Below, piece by piece: positions 1 through 5,756 of a stretch of 9,581 bases of DNA. Source of the stretch: an uncultured Clostridium sp. (GTDB taxonomy: Bacteria; Bacillota; Clostridia; Lachnospirales; Lachnospiraceae). The DNA is taken from the NCBI GenBank assembly GCA_900551135.1, contig URUX01000092.1, positions 1-9,581 on the forward strand, written 5' to 3'. Every line of letters starts with the position of its first letter. The first letter of the stretch is position 1. The notes beneath the pieces are model-generated. The model saw nothing but the letters and a program-made list of their open reading frames with translations. It was not told the DNA's origin and did no database searches. Position numbers and translations under genes: made by a program.

Positions 1-917
1 TTCATGAAAAAGAACTGATTCCGGAAATTTCCTTTGACAGCGAAAGAAAATCTGAACAAAAGCAGGAACCTGCCGGAAATCGGGAAATCAAACGAACTCC
101 GGAACCCTTTGAGACCAAACGTCTGGCTGCTGTGACAGCTCCCATGCCCAATCAGGTCAAGGAAAGGGAAGTTCCTTATGGGAGTTTCAGGAAACCGGAT
201 GCTGTTTTGCAGAAGAAAACAGAACTGCCTGCAGCAGTCCAGGCCCCAAAACCGGAAACGCCAGACAGAATGCAGGAAAAACCTCAGCAAATGGAACTGT
301 TTGACGGTAAACTTTTGGATGCAAAAGCCCGTTTTCAGCATAAACTCATTGGTCAGCTGTTTGACACCTACTGGATGGTGGAATATAAGGATCAGCTGTT
401 TATTATTGACCAGCATGCCGCACACGAGAAAGTCTTATATGAGCGAACCATGAAAACTTTGAAAGAACGTTCTTATGATACCCAGATAATCAGCCCTCCC
501 ATTATTCTGACCCTGTCCATACAAGAAGAACTGGCATTAACTGCACATATGGAATATTTTGAAAGAATGGGCTTTGAAATCGAACCCTTTGGAGGCAGAG
601 AATATGCTGTAAGAGGCGTTCCTTCCAACCTTCTTTCCATCGCCAAAAAAGAACTGCTTCTGGAGATGATTGGAAGTTTAACAGAGGAAAAATCTCCGGC
701 TTCTGCCGTCAGTCCGGAACTGATCTGCGAGAGAGTGGCATCCATGTCCTGCAAAGCAGCCGTAAAAGGCGGCCACGCACTCAGCGCCAGAGAGGCAGAT
801 GAATTGATTGGACAATTACTGGATCTGGAAAACCCATATGCCTGTCCTCATGGACGTCCAACCATCATTTCCATGAGCCGGTATGAACTGGAAAAGAAGT
901 TTAAACGGATTGTATAG
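1..917 (+). CDS. mutL: DNA mismatch repair endonuclease MutL, C-terminal part (5' truncated by window)
   Basis: MutL couples mismatch recognition by MutS to strand incision. The reading frame (codons from base 3) is open from the window edge to a TAG at 915-917, giving about 304 residues, so the N-terminal GHKL ATPase domain lies outside. The first ~95 residues are a charged, Pro/Glu/Lys-rich linker of low complexity. The rest is the C-terminal dimerisation/endonuclease domain. The metal-binding endonuclease motif DQHA(X)2E(X)4E is intact as DQHAAHEKVLYE (408-443). Further metal-site elements are MSCKAAVK (about 745-768) and CPHGRP (843-860). QIISPP (483-500) sits where the beta-clamp-binding motif of B. 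subtilis MutL lies. The protein should therefore be an active nicking MutL of the type found in bacteria lacking MutH. miaA follows after 15 nt, so the two are probably co-transcribed. An internal GTG at 132 is not the start, because the frame stays open upstream of it. Confidence 0.96.
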   Translation, partial: HEKELIPEISFDSERKSEQKQEPAGNREIKRTPEPFETKRLAAVTAPMPNQVKEREVPYGSFRKPDAVLQKKTELPAAVQAPKPETPDRMQEKPQQMELFDGKLLDAKARFQHKLIGQLFDTYWMVEYKDQLFIIDQHAAHEKVLYERTMKTLKERSYDTQIISPPIILTLSIQEELALTAHMEYFERMGFEIEPFGGREYAVRGVPSNLLSIAKKELLLEMIGSLTEEKSPASAVSPELICERVASMSCKAAVKGGHALSAREADELIGQLLDLENPYACPHGRPTIISMSRYELEKKFKRIV

Positions 918-921
918 TTAC

Positions 922-927
922 AGGAGG
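922..927 (+). promoter_or_regulatory. Shine-Dalgarno site deciding the GTG start of miaA
   Basis: AGGAGG lies 5 nt before GTG at 933. The nearby ATG at 931 is followed at once by TGA in its frame, so only the GTG can open the miaA frame. The next codons (KKPLIILTGPT) match the usual N-terminus of MiaA, which supports this choice. Confidence 0.85.
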
Positions 928-932
928 AAGAT

Positions 933-1880
933 GTGAAAAAACCGCTTATTATACTGACAGGACCTACTGCAGTAGGAAAAACGTCTCTTTCCATCCAGCT
1001 TGCAAAGGCAGTAAACGGTGAGATTATCAGTGCAGATTCCATGCAGGTTTACCGCCATATGGATATTGGTTCAGCTAAGGTAACGCCTGCTGAAATGGAA
1101 GGAGTCCCCCATCATTTAATTGATATTTTAGAACCATGGGATGAATTTAACGTCGTGGTTTTTCAGCAGAAAGCTAAGGCCGCCATGGAATACATTTATA
1201 AAAGAGGCCGCGTTCCGATAGTAGCAGGAGGAACAGGATTTTATATTCAGGCTCTTCTTTATGACATTGATTTTAAAGAAAATGAAGAAGGAAACCAAAT
1301 CCGGATGGAGTTGGAGGCACTGGCAGAAGAAAAGGGCAATGACTATCTCCATGAGCAGCTGCAGGCAGTAGATCCGGAATCAGCCAGGGCCATTCATGCC
1401 AACAACCAGAAACGGGTGATTCGGGCGCTGGAGTATTACCGTCAGACTGGAGAAAAGATTTCCAGCCACAACGAAGCGGAACGGCAGAAGGAATCGCCCT
1501 ATGACTTTCTGTACTACGTATTAAATACGGATCGGACTGCTTTATATCAGAGGATCGACTGCAGAGTGGATGCGATGCTGGCAGACGGACTGGTAGAAGA
1601 AGTCCGGAAACTAAAGAATATGGGATGTTCCAAAGACATGGTATCCATGCAGGGGCTGGGATACAAGGAGATTTTAGACTATTTGGATGGAACCATTTCC
1701 TTAGACGAGGCCGTTTATATCTTAAAGCGGGATACCCGCCATTTTGCCAAGCGGCAGCTGACCTGGTTCCGGAGAGAACGGGATGTGAGATGGATCAGCC
1801 TTCCCGACTTTGGAAACGATCCAAAGCGGGTATTAGATTATATTTTACAGGATTGGAGAGAATTACAACATGACAATTGA
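933..1880 (+). CDS. miaA: tRNA dimethylallyltransferase MiaA
   Basis: MiaA transfers a dimethylallyl group from DMAPP to N6 of A37 in tRNAs that read codons starting with U, the first step towards ms2i6A. It acts in the cytosol. The 315-residue product has the usual length. Visible motifs are the P-loop GPTAVGKT (residues 10-17), the DSMQVYR segment with the likely general base D35 (35-41), PHHLIDILEP (59-68), and GGTGFY (99-104) with T101, which in characterised MiaA proteins lies at the active site. Further on come KRVIRALE, QGLGYKE and the C-terminal RHFAKRQLTWFRRE segment. The start is GTG, with AGGAGG 5 nt upstream. The gene lies 15 nt after mutL and its last 11 nt overlap the next gene, so the three probably form one transcript with translational coupling. 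MutL next to MiaA is a common arrangement in many bacteria. I see no disruption. Confidence 0.97.
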   Translation: MKKPLIILTGPTAVGKTSLSIQLAKAVNGEIISADSMQVYRHMDIGSAKVTPAEMEGVPHHLIDILEPWDEFNVVVFQQKAKAAMEYIYKRGRVPIVAGGTGFYIQALLYDIDFKENEEGNQIRMELEALAEEKGNDYLHEQLQAVDPESARAIHANNQKRVIRALEYYRQTGEKISSHNEAERQKESPYDFLYYVLNTDRTALYQRIDCRVDAMLADGLVEEVRKLKNMGCSKDMVSMQGLGYKEILDYLDGTISLDEAVYILKRDTRHFAKRQLTWFRRERDVRWISLPDFGNDPKRVLDYILQDWRELQHDN

Positions 1881-3156
1881 TAATATGTACCAGAGATTAG
1901 GAATCAGCAAAAAAGTTCTGGCTTATGGCGAGGCTGTCGAAGAATCTTTAAAAGAGCGCTTTTTAGAAATCGACGCCAATGCAGAATACAATCAGATGAA
2001 AGTGATTCTGGCTATGCAGAAAAACAGAGTCAGCGAAACACATTTTGCTGCTACTACCGGATACGGTTACAACGATGCCGGAAGAGATGCCTTAGAAGAC
2101 GTTTACGCCGATGTCTTTCACGGAGAAAGCGCACTGGTGCGTCCCCAGTTGATCAGCGGAACCCATGCCCTTCATATTGCACTGTCTTCCAACCTTCGTC
2201 CAGGCGATGAACTGTTATCCCCTGTCGGAAAACCTTATGATACCCTGGAGGAAGTAATCGGAATCCGGGATTCTGTAGGTTCTTTAAAGGAATACGGAGT
2301 TACGTACCGCCAGGTAGATCTGCTGGAGAATGGGGATTTCGATTATGAGGGAATCCGCAGGGCTATCAATGAAAAGACTAAATTAGTCACCATTCAGAGA
2401 TCCAAAGGCTACCAGACCCGTCCAACCTTATCCGTAGAAAAAATCGGCCAGTTAATTTCGTTTGTAAAAGAAATTAAACCAGATGTAATCTGTATGGTAG
2501 ATAACTGCTATGGAGAATTTGTAGAGAGAATGGAACCGCTGGATGTTGGAGCCGATATGATGGTAGGCTCTTTAATTAAAAATCCAGGCGGCGGACTGGC
2601 TCCGATTGGCGGCTATATTGTGGGAAGAGCCGACTGTATTGAACGTGCTTCGGTTCGTCTGACTGCCCCGGGACTTGGAAAAGAAGTAGGAGCAAGCCTG
2701 GGACTAAATCAATCCTTCTTCCAAGGACTGTTTTTAGCCCCGACTGTAGTTGCCGGAGCGTTAAAGGGAGCAATTTTTGCAGCAAATTTATATGAAAAGC
2801 TGGGCTTTGCCGTAGTGCCGAACAGCACAGAATCCCGTCATGACATTATTCAGGCCATCACCTTTGGAAAACCAGAGGGTGTCATTGCATTCTGCGAGGG
2901 AATTCAGGCAGCTGCTCCGGTTGACAGCTATGTAACGCCGGAACCATGGGATATGCCTGGTTACGATGCTCCGGTTATTATGGCTGCAGGCGCATTCATC
3001 CAGGGCGCATCCATTGAACTGAGTGCAGACGGTCCTATCAAGCCTCCTTATGCTGTCTATTTCCAGGGCGGTTTAACCTGGTATCACGCAAAGCTGGGTA
3101 TTTTAAAATCATTGCAGAAAGTCTGCGATGCCGGCCTCGCAAACCTTCCGGAATAG
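1870..3156 (+). CDS. Methionine gamma-lyase family PLP-dependent protein (YnbB-like, 'aluminium resistance protein')
   Basis: This is a 428-residue fold-type I PLP enzyme of the Cys/Met metabolism superfamily, in the subgroup usually labelled methionine gamma-lyase family or aluminium resistance protein (B. subtilis YnbB). The substrate is not established, so a carbon-sulfur lyase role is inferred only from the family. Visible elements are SGTHALHIAL (from residue 96, phosphate-binding loop region), DNCYGEF (211-217, where D211 probably contacts the pyridine nitrogen), and SLIKNPGGG, whose K237 is the likely Schiff-base lysine. The spacing of D211 and K237 suits fold-type I enzymes. The start ATG at 1870 lies inside miaA, with GGAGAG at 1855-1860 upstream, giving an 11-nt overlap. 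In B. subtilis ynbB also lies in the miaA-hfq-hflX neighbourhood, so the context fits. No terminator with a T-tract is visible after the TAG stop. Confidence 0.9.
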   Translation: MTIDNMYQRLGISKKVLAYGEAVEESLKERFLEIDANAEYNQMKVILAMQKNRVSETHFAATTGYGYNDAGRDALEDVYADVFHGESALVRPQLISGTHALHIALSSNLRPGDELLSPVGKPYDTLEEVIGIRDSVGSLKEYGVTYRQVDLLENGDFDYEGIRRAINEKTKLVTIQRSKGYQTRPTLSVEKIGQLISFVKEIKPDVICMVDNCYGEFVERMEPLDVGADMMVGSLIKNPGGGLAPIGGYIVGRADCIERASVRLTAPGLGKEVGASLGLNQSFFQGLFLAPTVVAGALKGAIFAANLYEKLGFAVVPNSTESRHDIIQAITFGKPEGVIAFCEGIQAAAPVDSYVTPEPWDMPGYDAPVIMAAGAFIQGASIELSADGPIKPPYAVYFQGGLTWYHAKLGILKSLQKVCDAGLANLPE

Positions 3157-3159
3157 CAA

Positions 3160-3275
3160 ATTTCGTCGGTGAAATATGCTGAAAATCAATGATTTTCGCT
3201 AAAATATTTAGAATATTTAACAAATATTGACGACAAGCGTCGATGAAAAACGTGAAAACAGTGTATACACCGACG
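3160..3275. repeat. Structured intergenic segment bounded by an 8-bp inverted repeat
   Basis: Four small dyads are packed into about 85 nt: ATTTC/GAAAT (3160-3164 with 3171-3175), GAAAATC-AAT-GATTTTC (3181-3197), AAATATT-TAG-AATATTT (3202-3218) and CGAC-AAGC-GTCG (3231-3242). The outer pair CGTCGGTG (3164-3171) and CACCGACG (3268-3275) is perfectly complementary across 96 nt. CGTCGGTGAAA (3164-3174) also recurs as CGTCGATGAAA (3238-3248), with one mismatch. None of the hairpins is followed by a T-run, so they are not ordinary intrinsic terminators. The segment could be a small degenerate repeat element, a set of regulator sites or mRNA 3' structure of the upstream gene. I cannot tell these apart. 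Confidence 0.45.
3261..3270. promoter_or_regulatory. Perfect 10-bp palindrome, candidate operator
   Basis: GTGTATACAC is a perfect palindrome that covers the putative -35 element TATACA (3264-3269) of the promoter before the DUF4321 gene. A dimeric repressor bound here would block that promoter. I do not recognise the motif as the site of a known regulator, and a 10-bp palindrome can arise by chance, so the operator role is inferred from position only. Confidence 0.3.
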
Positions 3276-3292
3276 GATTCTTATGCTAAAAT
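3264..3292 (+). promoter_or_regulatory. Candidate sigma-A promoter with extended -10 upstream of the DUF4321-radC-mre cluster
   Basis: TATACA (3264-3269, 4 of 6 to TTGACA), a 17-nt spacer, and TAAAAT (3287-3292, 5 of 6 to TATAAT) preceded by TGC, an extended -10 (TGN). Transcription would begin near 3299, leaving a leader of about 20 nt that holds just the ribosome binding site at 3305-3311. It lies in the longest non-coding gap of the window, directly before a run of closely spaced shape genes, which is where an operon promoter would be expected. Confidence 0.5.
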
Positions 3293-3319
3293 AACTACAG
3301 GTTTAAGGAGGCACACCAT

Positions 3320-3571
3320 ATGAGAAGCAAAAATTTCTGGATTTTACTGCTTTTATTACTTGCCGGTATTGTGCTGGGAGGCTTTGTCGGAGAGATGACA
3401 AAAGGCATATCAGGGCTTTCCTGGCTGAATTTTGGCCAGTCTTTTGGATTTGACAGTCCTTTGGTAATTGATCTGGGAATTTTGGTGCTGACCTTTGGTC
3501 TCAGCATCCGGATTACCATGGCCAGCATTATCGGCGTTGCCATTGCTTTGCTGGTATACCGTTTTTTATAA
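3320..3571 (+). CDS. DUF4321 domain-containing small membrane protein
   Basis: An 83-residue hydrophobic protein of unknown function. AAGGAGG (3305-3311) stands 8 nt before the ATG, an excellent ribosome binding site, which argues strongly that it is a real gene. Residues 6-24 form a first membrane segment, followed by a glycine-rich turn (GGFVGE, 20-25), a polar stretch (26-46) and a C-terminal hydrophobic region (47-82) interrupted only by R64. The C-terminal pattern DLGILVLTFGLSIRI plus a following AS-IIG segment matches what I recall of the DUF4321 family, found in Clostridia near radC and mre genes. The position before radC-mreC-mreD hints at a role near the envelope, but that is association only. 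It probably has its own promoter immediately upstream. Confidence 0.85.
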   Translation: MRSKNFWILLLLLLAGIVLGGFVGEMTKGISGLSWLNFGQSFGFDSPLVIDLGILVLTFGLSIRITMASIIGVAIALLVYRFL

Positions 3572-3646
3572 ATACGATTTTTACTGAATCGATTCTTACA
3601 TAATCATTTCTGCCGTACTTGGAGAGTCTGCGTGGAAAGGAAGTTT

Positions 3647-4360
3647 ATGGAGAATATAACCTCAAAACGGGAGAAACTTACGATGCGGAAGATGCCAAAA
3701 GGGGAAGGCCCCTATGAGCGCTGTATGGAAAAAGGGGCAGAAGCCCTCAGTGATTCCGAACTTTTGGCTGTGATTATCCGCACAGGTTCGAGAGAAGATA
3801 CCTCTCTGGAACTGGCTCAGAAACTTTTAAAATCAGGCGGGGAAGAAGGGCTGTTTGGCCTGGTTCACCAGTCTTTTGAGGAATTTACAAAGATTCGCGG
3901 CATCGGAAAGGTAAAGGCGGCTCAGCTGATGTGTGTATTTGAACTTTCCAGGCGGATTTGGAGAAGTGCAGGAAAAAATCAAAATAACTGTTACAGCGAG
4001 CCGTCCCAGATTGCAGATTACTATATGCAGTCCCTCCGCTGTCTGGATCAGGAACATATTTATGCCATGTTTTTTGATACCAAGCAGCATTTTATCCGGG
4101 ATGTGCTCTTATCCAAGGGTACGGTAAATTCATCGGTAATTTCTCCAAGGGAACTGTTTATTGAAGCATTAAAGGCAAGAGCTGTCCGGTTTGCCCTGGT
4201 TCACAACCACCCCAGCGGAGATCCGGCTCCCAGCAGGGAGGATCAGCTGCTTACCATGCGGATGAAAGAGGCCGGAGCAGTTTTGGGAATTGTTTTAGTC
4301 GATCACATTATTATTGGAGATACTGCATACATGAGTTTTAAGGAACGAGGAATGTTATAG
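3647..4360 (+). CDS. radC: RadC family JAB/MPN-domain protein
   Basis: RadC proteins carry an N-terminal helix-hairpin-helix region and a C-terminal JAMM/MPN metalloprotease-like fold. Despite the name, a DNA repair role is not well supported and the true function is uncertain. Numbered from ATG 3647 (237 residues), the conserved opening MPKGEGPYERC is followed by GAEALSDSELLAVIIRTG, the HhH motif at IRGIGKVKAAQL (R84-G85-I86-G87-K88), and the metal-binding signature HNHPSGDPAPSRED (186-199, nt 4202-4243), complete with both histidines and the aspartate. Start choice is uncertain: GTG 3632 has GGAGAG 5 nt upstream, ATG 3647 has AAAGGA at 3636-3641, and ATG 3683 (just before KMPKGE) has GGGAG 9 nt upstream. 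I prefer 3647 for its codon and site. The stop codon touches the mreC start with no gap, so translation is probably coupled. Confidence 0.95.
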   Translation: MENITSKREKLTMRKMPKGEGPYERCMEKGAEALSDSELLAVIIRTGSREDTSLELAQKLLKSGGEEGLFGLVHQSFEEFTKIRGIGKVKAAQLMCVFELSRRIWRSAGKNQNNCYSEPSQIADYYMQSLRCLDQEHIYAMFFDTKQHFIRDVLLSKGTVNSSVISPRELFIEALKARAVRFALVHNHPSGDPAPSREDQLLTMRMKEAGAVLGIVLVDHIIIGDTAYMSFKERGML

Positions 4361-5227
4361 ATGGAAAGCAAACGCAGCAAGTATATTCTGCTGGGACTTA
4401 CACTTTTGTGCGTCCTGCTAATCGGAGTCTCTTCCCTGAGAGAGGGAATTATGGACCCGCTCCGTACCGGAGTGGGCTATTTGCTTGTACCCATTCAATC
4501 CGGGGTCAATGCGGTAGGGGCCGGTATTTATGAAGATTTAACCGACTACGCCCAGTTAAAAACCGCCCTGGAAGAAAAGGAACAGTTGGAACAGCGGGTA
4601 GGGGAACTGACCGAAGAAAACAACCGGCTTCAGGCCCAGCAGCAGGAACTGAACCGTCTGCGTGAATTGTATCAGCTGGATCAGGATTATATGCAGTATG
4701 AAACCATTGGCGCCAGAGTCATTGCCAAAGATTCCGGAGACTGGTTTCAGGTATTTCGAATTAATAAAGGATCCGAAGACGGAGTGGAAGTGGACTCCAA
4801 TGTAATTGCAGGAGGAGGTCTGGTCGGCATTGTGACAGACGTAGGAGCTAATTACGCTACGGTAAGAAGCATTATTGATGACTTAAGCCGAGTCAGTGCC
4901 ATGGGACTCCGGACGGGAGACAAATGTATTGTAGCCGGCGATTTGACTCTTTACCAGGAAGGCAGATTAAGCATTACCAATATTACCAAGGATGGTGATA
5001 TTCAGGATGGTGATCAGATTATCACTTCCAATATCAGTTCCAAATTTCTCCCTGGCATTCTGGTAGGATATGCGGCCGATATTACCATTGATTCCGAACG
5101 TCTTACAAAATCAGGGTATCTGATTCCGGCAGCCGATTTTGACGATCTCCAGGAAGTTCTGGTGATTGTCGGGACAAAGGATACCGGAGATGACGAGTTA
5201 GGACCTTTAACGGGGTCAGGCAGATAA
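4361..5227 (+). CDS. mreC: Rod shape-determining protein MreC
   Basis: MreC is a bitopic membrane scaffold that links the elongation machinery (MreD, RodA, PBP2) and helps activate lateral-wall peptidoglycan synthesis. The 288-residue product has the expected layout: a short basic cytoplasmic tail (1-7), one transmembrane helix (about 8-26), an outer coiled coil (about 63-106, rich in Glu/Gln/Leu, for example LEEKEQLEQRVGELTEENNR), then the tandem beta-barrel MreC domain (about 110-275). The latter contains GARVIAKDSGDWFQVF, INKGSEDGVEVDSNVI, GLVGIVTDVG and, near the end, DDLQEVLVIVG. The ATG follows the radC TAG with zero spacing; the only site upstream is a modest GAGG at 4347-4350, so initiation may rely on ribosomes ending radC. 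In B. subtilis mreB stands directly before mreC; it is missing here. Confidence 0.95.
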   Translation: MESKRSKYILLGLTLLCVLLIGVSSLREGIMDPLRTGVGYLLVPIQSGVNAVGAGIYEDLTDYAQLKTALEEKEQLEQRVGELTEENNRLQAQQQELNRLRELYQLDQDYMQYETIGARVIAKDSGDWFQVFRINKGSEDGVEVDSNVIAGGGLVGIVTDVGANYATVRSIIDDLSRVSAMGLRTGDKCIVAGDLTLYQEGRLSITNITKDGDIQDGDQIITSNISSKFLPGILVGYAADITIDSERLTKSGYLIPAADFDDLQEVLVIVGTKDTGDDELGPLTGSGR

Positions 5228-5237
5228 AGGAGGTACT

Positions 5238-5756
5238 ATGAAACGGATATTGATCAATCTGGTGCTGATGGTGCTTGCATTTACCGTACAGACCTGTATC
5301 TTTCCGCTGATTCCGTTTTTCAGTGCATCCCCCAATCTTTTGCTGATTATGACATTTTCCATGGGATTTATTTATGGAAAAGATGCAGGAATGCTGTACG
5401 GTCTTTTTGCCGGAATCCTGCTGGACTTGTTTGGAGGCGGACGGTTTGGGTTTTACAGCCTGTTATTTATTTATATCGGCTACCTGAACGGAATCTTCAG
5501 CCGTTATTATTACGAAGATTATATTACCCTTCCAATGGTTCTTGCCATTGCCAATGAGTTGGCTTATAATCTCTATATTTATGTATTCCAGTTTTTAATT
5601 CGTAAGCGACTGAATTTTTTGTATTATTTAAAAAACATCATTATTCCGGAAATAATTTTTACAGTTGTCACCACCTTGCTGATTTACCGGCTGTTCTTGT
5701 TTATCAGCCGCAAGCTGGAGGAAATGGAACAAAGGAGAGATACCAATCTTGTTTAA
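5238..5756 (+). CDS. mreD: Rod shape-determining protein MreD
   Basis: MreD is a small polytopic membrane protein of the elongation complex and works with MreC. The 172-residue product is almost wholly hydrophobic, with about five membrane segments (roughly residues 4-24, 33-48, 50-67, 70-88 and 135-157) and a charged cytoplasmic tail (KLEEMEQRRD). The segment GLFAGILLDLFGGGRFGFYS (from about residue 55) has the Gly/Asp pattern typical of MreD. AAGGAGG (5227-5233) overlaps the mreC stop and stands 4 nt before the ATG, so translation is tightly linked to mreC. Its 3' end overlaps the TTG start of the PBP2 gene by 8 nt. Confidence 0.92.
   Translation: MKRILINLVLMVLAFTVQTCIFPLIPFFSASPNLLLIMTFSMGFIYGKDAGMLYGLFAGILLDLFGGGRFGFYSLLFIYIGYLNGIFSRYYYEDYITLPMVLAIANELAYNLYIYVFQFLIRKRLNFLYYLKNIIIPEIIFTVVTTLLIYRLFLFISRKLEEMEQRRDTNLV
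5732..5737 (+). promoter_or_regulatory. Shine-Dalgarno site supporting a TTG start for PBP2
   Basis: AAGGAG at 5732-5737, inside the end of mreD, stands 11 nt before TTG 5749. The first in-frame ATG is 5770 (residue 8 of the TTG-initiated protein) and has no site at usual distance. The TTG start is therefore preferred, although the spacing is long. Confidence 0.55.

Noticed and set aside
3181..3218. Hairpins after the YnbB-like gene as a rho-independent terminator
   Set aside because: Stems are AT-rich and followed by GCTAAAAT or AACAAATA rather than a T-tract.
3586..3595. Palindrome GAATCGATTC between the DUF4321 gene and radC as a terminator
   Set aside because: Perfect 10-bp palindrome but it has no loop and no T-run after it, so it cannot act as an intrinsic terminator; probably chance.
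3599..3604. CATAAT as a -10 element for a separate radC promoter
   Set aside because: No acceptable -35 hexamer at 16-18 nt upstream, and the short gap suggests read-through from the DUF4321 gene.
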